Below are positions 1 to 25,122 of a stretch of DNA of 64,000 nucleotides, one piece after another. The DNA is taken from positions 6,427,548 through 6,491,547 of the forward strand of contig NC_042518.1 of NCBI RefSeq assembly GCF_900963305.1, written 5' to 3'. How positions within the stretch are numbered: position 1 is the stretch's first letter; each line of letters starts with the position of its first letter. The notes under the pieces were generated by a model. The model saw only the letters and a list, made by a program, of their open reading frames with translations. It was not told the origin of the DNA and did no database searches. The position numbers and the translations under genes are program-made. This DNA is from Echeneis naucrates (taxonomy: Eukaryota; Chordata; Actinopteri; Carangiformes; Echeneidae).

Positions 1-65
1 AACATGTTTTTACCTGAGGGATAGTTGAGGGGACTGAACCATAGATTTTGTTGGAATAATTTCAG

Positions 66-2587
66 GTTTCTATGAGGGAATGCTGTGGAAGAAAGGAAAA
101 GAGAACACACAGTTTCTGAAGAGGAAGTTTGTGCTGTCAGAGAGAGAATTTACTCTGACCTACTACAACAAGGAAAATGTAAGTTCCCTGTAGCGTCAAC
201 ACAAATGGACACAAACTAAATCATTAGATAGTACAAAAATATTTTCTCTTGTTTGTATTGTTATAATTGTTACATTCTAAACTTTGTACTACTACAAGAT
301 GCGCATTTGACATTAAATTTCTTCTGTGTGTGATGTAACGGCAACAAGAACAGAGCAGTTCTTGTTAAACAATAATCAAGATATGAGTTAATCAATAATG
401 GTTTTTCTCCATCTAGGAATCCAAAGGCCCTAAAGCTGTAATCTCCATCAAGGACCTGAACGCCACCTTTCAACCAGAGAGGATTGGTCATCCTCATGGC
501 ATGCAGATCACCTACCAAGTTGACAGTCACACCAGAAACCTCTACGTTTATCACGATAGCCCTGAGGTGGGAAACCATTTTCCAAAGTATAGATAGAGGT
601 AACGAAGTACATTTTATAGCAATTGTTATATAGTAGCTTTGAAGCAGCTCCTGTTTTCTTTTATCCTCTAGGAAATAGTCACATGGTACAACGCCATCCG
701 TGCAGCTCGCTATGCATACCTGAAGACAGCATACCCGACTGGAAGCGACAAAGAGGTCATAAAAAAAACGTTTCAAAATAAAAAAAAGAGAAAATGCTCG
801 GTCAAAAGATGTTGATGCCCTTGAAATGCACTTTAAGTACTTCAAAGAAATAGCAGTTTATTCACATGTCAATATCAAGCCGAGATGAGAGCAGAAACTT
901 ACTTCCTTTTGCTTTTATGTTTCCAAGCTCAACACACATTTGGCTTTTAAATGTCTTTTCCAGTTGATACCAAAGATAACAAGAAACTATCTCAAAGAGG
1001 GCTACATGGAAAAGACGGGGCCACTGGTAAGTTGTCAAAAACACAAACAGAGTTACATTAAACTTATTTTTATGTCTGTCTCTTGTATTTATAATTTATT
1101 CATTACATTCATCTGTCAGTACTCAAAAGTACTTCTACATCAAGCCAGATGCTAACATCACCAAAAGACTCATTTATGACAAAAGTCTAGCGCATCTGAA
1201 TATGTGTTTCTGGTTTCTGTTCCTCTTACACACACACACACACACACACGCACACATGCTCACACATATATATATATTAGTAACTCAAGCAGAAAATGTT
1301 CAATGTTATTTATTTACGAGGATAGTACTTACATTAAATATCTTTTTACCAGCAAACGGAGTCTTTCAAAAAAAGATGGTTTATTTTGGACTCTCAAAAT
1401 AGGAAATTGTTCTACTTCAAAGGCCAGCTGGTAAGAACAAATCCTCTTCTCATTCTTTTCTAAACTTTGATGTTGCCAAGCACTTGAACCACCCTCATGT
1501 ACATTATGTTTATGATTGTTTGTTCTCCCCATTGTGAATGTAGGATGCGGAGGAGTTAGGTGTCATTTTCATTGGCACAGAGAGCAATGGCTACTCTGTG
1601 CACGAGTGCGTCCCAAAGCACGCTCGGGGAAACAAGTGGAACTGCGGTGTTATGGTAGAGACGCCTGAGCGACAGTTTGTCTTCATGTGTGAGCAGGAGA
1701 GTGAGCAGAGAGAGTGGCTGGATGCCCTCAGACAGGTCCTGTCCAGACCCATGGCCCCGCAAGATTACACCAGTAAGAAAAGCTGGAAGATACTGTCAAC
1801 AGCACAGCACACAACTGCTGACACTACTGCTTTTTATTTTCAATTTTGTTCCTGGCAGTCTCAACCTCCTGTCTCAAGTTTGTCCATGTCATGCACAATA
1901 ACAGTATTAAACCGTGAAGCATTTATAGAACTGTCTTATAATTCAGTGTTTCCGCCTCATGAGCAGAAATGCAGCATCCTCTGTGATCACAGCTGATCAC
2001 TACAGCTTTACTAAAAAAAAAAACAAAAAAAACAAAACAGTTTTTACATTTACAGGTCTATTTAGAAAGATATTACAATTCATTCATAATCTCAAGGATT
2101 TCACTGAGCACTACAAAGTTAAAACTCATGGTGGTGCTGATGAAAAAGTCGCAGGGCCTCCAGGGTCATATATGCCAATATAATATTGATATTGACTGAT
2201 ATTACTAAATTATTTCACAAAAAAATAGAAGATTTTTATGGCAAGCCATCCAATTTTTATTGAGCTATTTATTCTGGGCTAAAATGGTTGAGCTGTCAAA
2301 CTGATACTAACACCGATGAAGAGTTAGTCTCTAATAAAGAGAAATTTGGTTACAAACTCCAGGAATACGCTTCAAAATCTGTCCAGGTAACACAGTAAAC
2401 CTGCTGCATGGGAAATATGCATCTGTACCCACATATGTGCTCGCGTTTGCATTAAACTGGGCACAGCACTGCAGAAGGTCGTTATGCTCCACCACTCAAC
2501 CAGTTCTTTACACGAATAGACGCATGAATCACTTAAATCCTCTGTTTTCTTCCTCTAGCTGAAGCCAGCATCAGGTATAAACGATGA
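66..2587 (+). CDS. adap2: ArfGAP with dual PH domains 2, 3' part (N-terminal ArfGAP lies left of window)
   Basis: Seven coding exons are readable: 66-178, 417-566, 672-755, 964-1026, 1353-1430, 1544-1772 and 2559-2587 (stop TGA 2585-2587). All have AG/GT borders. They encode the first PH domain (FYEGMLWKKGKENTQFLKRK, then HLYVYHDS-like strands ending WYNAIRAARYAYL) and the second PH domain (NYLKEGYMEKTGP, KRWFILDSQNRKLFYFKG, ending EQREWLDALRQVLSRPM), followed by a short basic tail (EASIRYKR). This order is diagnostic of ADAP/centaurin-alpha proteins. These bind phosphoinositides (PIP3) through the PH domains and act as ARF6 GAPs at the plasma membrane. The zinc-finger ArfGAP domain is absent only because the window starts inside the gene. 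I prefer ADAP2 over ADAP1 because RHOT1 follows it, as in the human 17q11.2 neighbourhood; the sequence alone would also allow ADAP1. Confidence 0.9.
1228..1277. repeat. (CA)n/(TA)n microsatellite in ADAP2 intron
   Basis: An alternating CA run passes into a TA run, inside the intron before the exon at 1353. Confidence 0.9.
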
Positions 2588-4241
2588 GCTGCAGAATGGA
2601 TGACGGTGACTCGATGTTGGAAAACGCAAGTGACTTATCTACTGCAGCACAACAGATGAACAGTGACCTGTTCCACCATGTTGCTCCCAGTGCTGACTGT
2701 CATCTCTATGTCATAGTAAAGCGTATTAAACCACGAAAGAGCGGGTGGAACAGTGTGAATTTGGGCTGATGCAGGATCTGATGCTCATTCACACACTTCA
2801 AAAAGTGCTGCATAGTTATGTAAAATCCACTCTTATGACCAGGTATACACTCCTTTGATAGATTGATTGATAAATCGCTGTCATATAGTAACAGTGAATA
2901 GGCCTCAAACACTGCATATCTTTATGCTGTTTTTATGATATTCATACAATAAAAAAAACAACACAATACCATACAATACTATTTGAGAGAGAGCATGCAA
3001 TGTCCAGAAAAATAAATTCCTTTTTTGTAAATAAAGTGTGGTGTGATTCATTAATGACACTGCAGTTAAAATCATGTTTGTCAATACTGTTGATTTTTTT
3101 TTTTTTTTCATTTTAATTTTTCATCTTTGATTTTTTAAATTTTGCTCACTTTCATTTGAAACATCAGATATTTGTTCACCAACTGGTTTTGTAATTTGTA
3201 TTTTTTGGTACATATGAGCACAGCAACACTTTGGTGCACACATGATGAATGTGGGTTTATCATTATTAAGTTACCAGTTTAGTCACTACACAGGATTTAT
3301 TTTTGAGTGTGAATAGTAAATGTAAATCTTTTGTCATATAACTTTAACTTGACTGAAGCATTTTGGTTTCTTTTAATTTAAAATGATATGTTCTGGGCTT
3401 AAACATTCATCCATCATTCATTCATTCATTCATTCATTCATTCATTAATCTTCTACCACTTAGAGCTACTGTGCATTTATTGACCATGCAATGTGCTCAG
3501 TGTTCAGTACAATTTAACACAATCTGGCAGATTATCTTCTAGGACGTCTTCTACTTAAATGTCTTCATAAAGTAATGTGAGCATATCCTGCTCATATTGA
3601 CATGGAAAGAAAAGAAACAGGTGGATATTCAGAAACTCTAAATGAAGTAGGCCCTGCTGGATGATTCAGAGGAAACAGAAGACAGATGAGCATTTACTAT
3701 CTGTAGGACATCAACATTCAGAAAGAATAATCTTTACAGTTGCCACTATTTAGATTGTAGAATAGTCCCCTTTCCACACTCCAGTCCAGTCGGTGGCGCT
3801 AATGGCTCCCAAAGCTGGTTTCCCCGAAAAAGGAAGAACTTAACGCGTTTTCTAACGTCAACCGAAGTGTGTCCTGCGCCGCTTCCCGTAGTTGCCGGGC
3901 ACTGGAGGTCGGGCATGCTCACCGAACATCGATTGCGAAATGCTAAGAGGAAAGCGCCAAAAAAGAGCGTGATTGATATGAAATTACAGACACATGCGCG
4001 GCGGACGGCTTCCTAAATTGTATTTCTGGCCAGTGGAGAGGTGGCAAGAGGAGGCGGAAGTTCACCGAGAGGACGAAGGAGCGTCCACCGACTGTCCGTC
4101 CGTTTTGTCCTACAAAGGCGCCGGGAGTTTGACAGCGGCAGGACGCGAGTGCGCAGGCCCGACGGTTAGTTCGGTAAACTGAGGACTGCATGACACGATA
4201 AAGACTCGTCCCTTCTCTGGAGAGCACACCCAGCCCCGAAG
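2588..4241. other. ADAP2 3' UTR and RHOT1 upstream region
   Basis: After the ADAP2 stop the sequence is AT-rich, with two AATAAA poly(A) signals near 3011 and 3030 that fit the end of the ADAP2 transcript. An (ATTC)n run lies at 3404-3446. From about 3780 the composition changes to GC-rich with many CpG and ETS-like GGAAG/CTTCC motifs (for example around 3885 and 4055). This suits a TATA-less housekeeping promoter and 5' UTR for RHOT1. No coding sequence is recognised here. Confidence 0.6.
3404..3446. repeat. (ATTC)n microsatellite
   Basis: About ten tandem ATTC units, the first interrupted by CC. Confidence 0.9.
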
Positions 4242-17107
<12,866 letters not shown>

Positions 17108-18374
17108 TCCGACAACATGACAACTACTTCCTCCTCCGGTCCCTCTGTTGACTCTGCCCCTCCCCTCCACCCTGAAAGACTCAAAGACTGGCTAACCAAC
17201 CAACCAGGCCCATTGCCTCAGACCGAAACACCACCTCATCTCCTTCCTGTAATGCAAGGGAAAAACAAATAGCAAGACCATGGCTACATTTTATATGCAT
17301 TTGAAAATAAAGAGCGTGGTCTAGTTTTTTTGAAATATAACTTATCCATCGGTCAATTTGTAAATGCTGCCATTCTGTCATCGGTGTGTCTAGTGCAGGT
17401 CAGACCCTGGTAGTCACTGGATGTTTTCAGCTGATCCAGTCTTCTTTCCCTTTTTTCCTCAGGTCAGTGTTATTAGTTAACACTGTTCATTAGTTAACAG
17501 TTGGAGACCAGAGAGAGGCAGCCATACACAGAAACACCACAAAGGGACTTCTGTTAATAGATGTGTATATGCAGTATAACGTATGTATTCCTCATCAGTT
17601 TTAGGATTGGACCTGTAGACACCATCACAAGAGAGAACACCCGACACAGGAGGTGTTGGGACGAACAACACCCCATCTAACATTAGAGCGATCATGTCAT
17701 GCACTTATTTTTTTGTTTAATTTATTAACCTGTTTATTTGTTTCCTTTTTTTGTCCTTTTTGACTGCACTGCATGAAACAGATGGAGGGATTTACAATTC
17801 CCACGTATTTTTTTGTATTAAATATTATTGAAGCTGTCTTCAAGGTGTATCACTTATGACTATCTGCTTCTGTTTTTATTTTTCTGGTTTTGAAATAGAG
17901 CTTTGTCCCTCATCTTATATTTTTATTAAATCAGAGGCACCATAGAGCAAGGGAAAACGCTGTTAACAGGCATTCAGTGCACCGTTCCCACCTTAAAACT
18001 ATGAAAGTGTTTCTTCTCATTCTTTCCTTTTCCAGCATTTACAATAAAGAACAGGAACTGGCACGTGTGTATGTGTGTTATTGAATGAAACAAGTTAATT
18101 TCACAGCAGAAAGGAAAATTAAATGATTTTAAATATCTGTAATAAATGACATTTACACCCTCTTCTTTCATTGTGTTTGTATTCAGCAATTCCATAAATT
18201 GATGTAAAATAAATGCAAGAACTGTTGTGTTCTAACTGGGGCTTTTGAGAACTGGAATGGAGAAGTGTGGGCCTGATGAGGATGTAAATGATTCTGGTTT
18301 CACTGTGTGAGAGGAGGAAGTGACATGACGGGCACAGGTAGAAAGAAGTCCACACAAAGTGTGAAATTTCCAAC
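17108..18374 (+). other. RHOT1 3' UTR and short spacer
   Basis: No coding sequence is seen. AATAAA occurs at 17306 and 18043, offering a short and a long 3' UTR. The next gene's start codon follows at 18375. Confidence 0.65.
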
Positions 18375-18468
18375 ATGTCTATAGATGGGACCGCATTATT
18401 GTTTGAAGGCTTCCTACAGAAAAGAAAAGACACTTTGGTATGTTACAATTTTTTTGCGTATATCATAG

Positions 18469-18500
<32 letters not shown>

Positions 18501-20389
18501 CAAGAATTGTACTAACTATATATTTTTCTGTCTAGAAAATCAGGTGGGTGACATATTGGTTTAGGCTTCAAAATACAACCTTGTTCTTCTATACCAAGGA
18601 GAATGGCAGCGCTGTAAGTACAAATTTTAAATCCTTTGAAATTATTTTCATGGAAAAAAAAATATGTTTGTTCTGTTAAATTGTTAAGATCTTACATTTT
18701 ACCTAATTTCTAAAGCCAAAAGCACTAAGTTAGAGGATTGTCAGTGTTCGTTCCTTTCAAGGTTCAACGTAATGTTGGCATTATTCTCCTTACAGTCTCA
18801 CTTGAGAGGCTATTACTACATTTACACAGTAAGTCCTTCATCATTCATTTGAGGTGATTTGTGTGAAATTAGACATTTAAGGACTATTTCCACATTTATA
18901 TATCAATACTGTAATCCAACGATATGTTCTCCTGAAAATTCTGAAAATTTTGTTTTTTGGTTCTTCACTGTTGGTAGATGTTAACAATATTTGAGGACTT
19001 TAGATATTGCTATTGTGGTATTGCTACATTTACCTAACTTATACTCTATATATCTAACCATCTGTTGGATCAGATGCAGACAGTCCGAGAGGTCATGAGA
19101 GCCGACAGCAAGCGCTTCATGTTTGAGATTATCATGACAAATGGAAAGAGAAAAATGTTGGTAAGTCATGATGGTGATCTGTTTTCTTATTTAATGTGCA
19201 TCAGTTAACCTTCCTCCGAACCGCTGCATTTGTGTATGTGTAGGCAGCAGAGACAGAAGCTCTCAGGAAAGAGTGGGTTGGACACCTTTGGCAAGCCATG
19301 CATCTCTCTACATCTGTGGTTTCAGAGGCTTTGGGCACACGGTAGATGGGTCCCACTGGACTTGAATCCTTAACATGCATTTGGGTGTTTTTCATCTGTT
19401 CTTCCTGTAGTCCCCTTCATATAACTGACCTTGCACTCACTCTTCTCCTCAGCCCGGAAGAATCTCAGCTGCGAGACAGAATTAACAGTATCACACCCAT
19501 CTGCTCACGCACTGAGAGCGTGATGGACACTCTGCCCCCTCGGCCTCTCTCAGCTCCTGATCCTCCAGTCCTCGTCCGCTGTGAAACCAGGAGCAGGGCC
19601 TCCCCTGTCGACACATCAGAGGACGAGGAGGAGGCCATATACCTAAACACATCATTTGCCTTTAACTACCAGTATAAAAATGGTAAACATATACGTTTTT
19701 AAATCAAATAAATCATGAACCATGTTGATTATTCAGCTTAATGCTGATAAATGTTTGTTTTCAGTTGACAGTCTCAAAAATCCTCAGTGGTCTAGTGAGC
19801 TGAGCGATGCAGAGGACAGAGAAGCAGACTACGACGTTTTGCCAGTTAGAAACAGTATGAAAATACTTTAACATCTAAGTCAAACATTCAGTATATTGAA
19901 TGGTGGTTAAACTGATCCGATCATATGTGACCTTTTGTCAGAGACCTGTGAGAGCAGCGTGTCACCAGAGATGGAAGAGGGTGTGTACGATGTTCCTCTC
20001 TCTTGCAGGCGGCCTGCTGAATACCAGGGTGAGGTCATTTATATTTACTTCACTCACAGCAGCTTGTGTAGAAACACCTGTTTACAGCAAAATAATGTGT
20101 TTTTGACTCTATTTCAGACCAAGGGGAGAGCGTTTATGACACGCCAAGCTCTTTACTGAGGAAGATGCCTGATCACATAGGTAGATCCTGTTTTCAGTTA
20201 CTGCCTTCGCTCACCTTGACAACAAACTTATTTTAACTATATTATTACTTGTCACCATTGCCTAAATGTTTGTTGAACAAAACAAATCACATGTGCAACA
20301 GAAACAGACATTTTGTTGTCTGAAAGGCTTTCAGCTGTTTCTCTGTTGCAGAGGAGAACAGTCATGAGGAGGTCTACTGGATGATCTGA
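18375..20389 (+). CDS. PH-domain adaptor-like protein with SH2-docking tyrosine motifs (unnamed)
   Basis: Ten exons give 867 nt (288 aa): 18375-18437, 18536-18613, 18794-18826, 19074-19160, 19244-19341, 19453-19682, 19765-19854, 19942-20028, 20118-20180, 20352-20389. Residues about 9-110 form one PH domain: FEGFLQKRKDT, WVTYWFRLQNTTLFFYTK, YYYIYTMQTVREV, FEIIMTNGKRKML, and the closing helix with its invariant Trp, LRKEWVGHLWQAM. The rest is proline/serine/acid-rich and looks disordered. It carries evenly spread tyrosines in SH2-docking contexts: IYLN (Grb2-type YxN), YDVLP, VYDVP and VYDTP (Crk/Nck-type YxxP), and a C-terminal VYWMI. This layout suggests a signalling scaffold acting at membranes below a tyrosine kinase; that role is inference. 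I do not recognise the gene. A DOK/STAP-like adaptor is the nearest concept, but no PTB or SH2 domain is present. AATAAA at 20813 could end the transcript. A further 5' exon cannot be excluded. Confidence 0.8.
18469..18500. repeat. Poly-T tract in first intron of PH-adaptor gene
   Basis: An uninterrupted run of T that ends before the exon acceptor at 18535. Confidence 0.95.
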
Positions 20390-21449
20390 TGTCCAGTCTG
20401 ACGAGTCGAGGAAACGACTACATACAGAAGCTTGTTGCAGCATAATATCCTCATCTTTGTATTTACTGAGTTCAAATAAGGTTTGTCAACTTTGTTAAAT
20501 GTTATGTGAGACAACATACACAATAACAGAAACATTCAAATGCGATATTTATTTCAACACTGTCTATCCAAGGCCAGAAACCACACATCAATTATAACTG
20601 TACATATATATATAGATTTGAATTGTGGGTCAGCTACACTATGGCTTACAAGAATGAAATGATGCATTTACATGCCACCTGGTTCACAGTTTATTATTCA
20701 CCACCAACACAGATATTGCTATATTACACACTTTTCACTGGCTTTAATGGGAATGGTTTGAGTTGAAAGAAATACAAAAACAGGTCTTGTTGTAGGTACA
20801 CAATGAGATGGAAATAAAACTTAGCCATGCTAACGCTTACTGTGAGCAGATTCATATATCATCATCTACTATTCTTATGGAATGTATCTATTGAAATTTC
20901 CTCTCTATTAGAGTTTTTTTTTCCTGAGAGTGTGAATTTTGTGAAACCTAACTATGGAGATATTAAGTCAGTGAAGCGAGTGACTGGTCACATACTGTCT
21001 GTTTACTTCTCAGAAACTCTATCGCTGGTGAAGATTAGTAAATATGTTTGTAAACAGAAAATTATTTACTCTAATGTACACATAATATTCAAAAAAATAC
21101 ACTATATCTACAACACTGCATTCCCAGAGAAGAATTAGAGATCTCTAATGTTACCAGATAGTAATATAGTACATACATATCAGTATTCATTAGATCAAAA
21201 TAATAACGTAGTGCAAATAATTGAATTAATGAAGCAAAAACCATTCTTATGTAACAAGCAATGCATAAAAGTGATTTGTGCATTCTGCATTCAAAAAAAG
21301 TGTACAATTAAATAAAATGCAAAACAATTCTAAAATTATATTTGGATATCAAATTAGAAAATGATAAGCCTGCTGCGGTGAGCAGTCTTTAGTTTGGATA
21401 AATTCTGCATTGTGCTCATTGTCAGTTAGCAAAACATTAGTATTAATAT

Positions 21450-21575
21450 TTGGTTTATAGTATTGTTACATACACTGACGTGACACCAAAAAGAAAAAGA
21501 TAGTAGATCTAGCTCAAGATCAATGCAGCAATATTATCATGTCACTAAACTATGATCTCACCCACACCAGAAAAA
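21450..21575 (+). repeat. 126-bp direct repeat, copy 1
   Basis: Identical base for base with copy 2 at 21599-21724. It begins TTGGTTTATAG and ends CCAGAAAAA. Confidence 0.95.
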
Positions 21576-21873
21576 ATTTAATGACTGTTATGGTAGAATT
21601 GGTTTATAGTATTGTTACATACACTGACGTGACACCAAAAAGAAAAAGATAGTAGATCTAGCTCAAGATCAATGCAGCAATATTATCATGTCACTAAACT
21701 ATGATCTCACCCACACCAGAAAAAGACACGATAGTAGGGGAACAGCAAGATGTAAGTTGTTGAGTGTTTTACAGTACATATTGTAGCTTTCGATTTGAGA
21801 AGTAGCAGAGACAGAACAGGAAATGTATGTTTTTTATCTAACATTTCAATTCTACCATAACAGTCATTAAATT
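21575..21873. repeat. 27-bp perfect inverted repeat enclosing duplicate copy 2
   Basis: The left arm 21575-21601 and right arm 21847-21873 are exact reverse complements (core ATGACTGTTATGGTAGAA), 245 bp apart. The pattern could be the termini of a small non-autonomous DNA element or the trace of a replication template switch. No convincing target-site duplication is visible beyond a short A run. Confidence 0.8.
21599..21724 (+). repeat. 126-bp direct repeat, copy 2
   Basis: Exact copy of 21450-21575, separated from it by 23 bp that belong to the left arm of an inverted repeat. Confidence 0.95.
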
Positions 21874-22008
21874 AAAATGTTTCGTAATGCCAAATTTTAT
21901 CTGACATTTTTATCTGCTTGAAATGAGATGTAGTGATGTAGTTATCTGCTTTGAGGCTGGTACAGCAGTCTGTTTTACCAATCTCAGGATCCAGACACCT
22001 TATTTATA

Positions 22009-25000
22009 TCAGGCCTGAGCTTGAGACTGTTCTCTGAGGAACTCCTCCAGGACAGTGATGATGCTGCAGGCTTCAGGGAGGTCACTGTGTTCTGCCCTGG
22101 CGTTCTGCAGCAGCACATCGCCGTTTCCACAGCCCTGTAGGAACTGGCAACAGCGAAACAGGGCATAGTGGCTCATCTCTGCCTGTCGCACAAATCGCTT
22201 CAGACTGTTCATGTCCTGAATGGCCTGTGTGAGCACAGTGGTGGTTAACAGAGTTAAAAAAAAAAAAAGGGAAGAGATGAGGGTGAAGAATGTTACACCG
22301 TGGGTATGCCAAGAGGAAGTGAGAGCTATTATCCAAGGTTTCTCTATCCTAACCAGATTACTTTTTTGTCAGTACAGAGACAGAAAGGAAACAAGAACAG
22401 AAAGAGAGGGGCAACATCAGCACTAATTTCCCATGAGATTTTAGTTGCTAAATGAGGAGATTTGCTGCTTTTCTTTGTCTCATGTGAGAATTAACTAAAC
22501 CTCTTTGCATTTTAGAAAGATGCTTCAATAAAACAAAAACTTTGAAGATATCTCTAAGGGCTGTGGGCATTTTTTGCCCTGTAGACTGTCTGTATGTGTA
22601 TATTCCCACCTTAAGTTTGAAGTTCTCCAGAATTTGTCTGAGCAGGAAGGGATTGCAGCGCTCCGCAGCATTTAGAAATGCTTTAATCCAGTCATCACAG
22701 AAACGATTACTAACTGAAGGGAGAAAACATCTTTGTCAGGTTTTTAAGACTTGGGCAATTGATTGAAACAAATTATTGGTTCTTCCTCAAGTGCTGTGGA
22801 GCATGAATTACCAGTGTTGGAGAGAGTTGGTGGGCTGGTGGAGCAGTCTATAACCAGGTCAGACTGTGTGTCCTCTGAAATGGCCTTACACAGAGAAGCA
22901 GTTGTGGTGTCCTGCTGGGAAAGACCCTGTAAGCTGGCCGCTTTAATGAACCTGGTACAACAACGGTACAACAAACATTAAACATCAGACAAACAATACC
23001 ATTGTGCAGTTATGGGTAGTGGCGTCTGACTCACCGGGACACGTCTGCCTTTGTGCGCACGTCTGAATTGATGACATCCACATGTGTGTGACTCAGAGCC
23101 TTTAAGCAGAAGATTTCGTGGCTTAAATGAATTATTCTGGAGAAGGTTTATGTTTGTATGTAAGCAAGTTAGAGCTAAATATATCAGTAAGGTCAAATTC
23201 ATAAATTCTATGAAAGCAATAATTCTAAATTAATTTATTGATTTATAAATTACTAATATTTCACAGGTTTAAATCTTAATTATATTATCTGTTGTTTTGG
23301 GTTTTTCTTTAACATACACTTGTAAAAAATTACTCACAGCGTGTAACAGGAAACTGATGTTGCTCTGGACCAGCTGCACGACTCTGTAAATGTGCATCAC
23401 AGATTCCTCATACCACCGACACAGATAGGGACGCACCTCCGTCTCAAGATTTTGCAGCTGATAACCCACAGAGAACAAACCAATTCTGTATTAATAATGT
23501 AAAAATAAATCTCCAGCTTCATTCTATTGTTATGATCACATACCTCTGGGGTTTGCAGGCTGCTATGCAGGCCTTGGACATATTTATCCAACTCCAATCT
23601 AAATTTGTGTTGAGTCAAGGAGTTGAACTATTACTTTACTCTCTGTACAAAGATAAAATGATGTGAAAGCACTTTAACAATGCAGGAAATGCAGACACTG
23701 CATGGTGTATCACTTAAGCTAACATGACTATGCAAAGGATATAAGTTCAGTCCTTTTTCAGAGCCACCCATAAAGCAGATGACATATCCATTCCCATCAG
23801 CATCAGGCTGTTCAGGAGACCTTTCCTGCTCCAGCAGACAGCAGTAGCAGCCGACTGCCTCCTCTGGAACACTGGAAGAATAAATTACCAACACATTTAT
23901 ATTCACACCAACATTTGTTCTCTGTCTGGTCCCTGCTTTAGTATATGTAAATTGATTACCTAAGTTCAACAGTGGCGATGTTGCCCATGCCTCCAAGCAA
24001 GGCTCCTTTGCTCAGCCTCCTTGAAATGTAGGTCCGCAGCTCAGGTTCAGCCTCTGATGGGAGGCTGCTGTCAATCAGGGTAAGGCTGTTAGCAAAGCAG
24101 AGAGCCAGGGTGAGACAAGCAGTCATTGAGAGTAGGGAGGAATTCAGAAGCCACTCAAATCAATGGAGAGGAGATGGAGAAAGCTGATGACCAAAAGCCA
24201 CATTGAATACAACACACAACTGAGTCACATAGTTGTAACCAAGCTTTTCCTAAAGAAGGCATTTAGCTGCTGGTTCAATAGTGCACCCGGCCATTTATAG
24301 GAGTTTCAATCACTTTTTGTCAACTCAATTTGATTTGAAAATGTCAGAGATGTAAAGGTGATGTAACTCAGCAGCACATCAATGAGCAACCAGAACAAAG
24401 TCACGGATGAAAACACAACTGAGTCCATGTTGAATGGATTTCCTGTAGCGACGTTTGGTTACACCAATTCACAACAAGGAAAGCCAAAGAGAAGCAACCA
24501 CTGAAAGCAAGGAGAATGTAGATGGATGGCTCCTTCGTTACCTAAAGTCATCCTGACTGGTTGTGGAGTCTGCTCTTCTTTGGTTCCATGCCACATTTTC
24601 CCCAGAAGCCTCAGATCTAAGACAATTCACAGTTTACTCATCACCTGCTTTGTTTCATGGACACATCTGGTTTTATCTGCCTGAGTGTCGCTGTCAGCAG
24701 GATCAGAAGCAGATGGCTAAACAATATAAGATTGCTCTAAAGTCAGAGTGTCATTCACATTGATACAGAAAATAATAATAATAATAATAATAAAACAACT
24801 GCTAACACACCAGAGATTATTTTTCCCAGTAGGTGGAATAATAGCCGTGTGCTGTCCTGAAGAATATGGTGGAAAACATCATTATTTAGAAATGGATAAA
24901 AAACTGCAGCACAGCTGTCATCTTATGGCAACACCAGCTGTCCAAAACAGAAACGGCGATGCGTAATATCGACCATTACCTTGTGCCTTGGTAGAGATAT

Positions 25001-25122
25001 ATGGCGTAGTAGCAGTTCAGCTGGGTTTTCTGGCTGTATCCGGCGATTTCTTCGTTATCGAAGTCATCTCTGTCTTCCACGTCGATTGAGTCCTGGAAAG
25101 ACGATGTTTGGGAGGTAAACAT
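22009..25122 (-). CDS. c17orf75: C17orf75 / Njmu-R1 orthologue
   Basis: Nine exons on the minus strand: 25122-24980, 24085-23960, 23871-23743, 23604-23544, 23457-23338, 23099-23035, 22951-22812, 22713-22610, 22224-22009. They sum to 1104 nt (367 aa; human about 396). Peptides matching the human protein as I recall it include [87 protein letters not shown] and [20 protein letters not shown]. The human protein was described in spermatogenesis and later as part of the WDR11-FAM91A1 complex that, with TBC1D23, helps tether vesicles at the trans-Golgi. The start at 25122 matches the human N-terminus in position; the frame is open further upstream, so a longer start is not strictly excluded. Intron 3 (23605-23742) has U12-type signals rather than GT-AG. 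The gene is head-to-head with ZNF207. Confidence 0.92.
23605..23742 (-). other. c17orf75: U12-type (minor spliceosome) intron in C17orf75, apparent AT-AA ends
   Basis: On the minus strand the intron opens ATATCCTTT (23742-23734), the exact U12 AT-type 5' splice consensus. No usable GT is nearby. A U12 branch-site match TCCTTGAC lies at 23621-23614. Keeping the conserved frame (GGSEKGLNL joined to FRLELDKY) needs the exon to begin at 23604. That puts AA at the intron end, about 10 nt after the branch A. With this choice all nine exons sum to a multiple of three. Confidence 0.75.
24770..24793. repeat. (AAT)n microsatellite
   Basis: Eight or so AAT units in the first intron of C17orf75. Confidence 0.85.

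Larger units (their letters stand above)
20390..22008. other. Convergent 3' UTR/intergenic region
   Basis: AT-rich sequence between the + strand PH gene and the - strand C17orf75 gene. Apart from the AATAAA at 20813 and the repeat structures at 21450-21873, no coding or RNA gene is recognised. Confidence 0.6.

Noticed and set aside
23631-23755. Continuation of the C17orf75 exon past 23743
   Set aside because: The frame stays open but diverges at once from the conserved protein, while U12 donor and branch signals explain the boundary.
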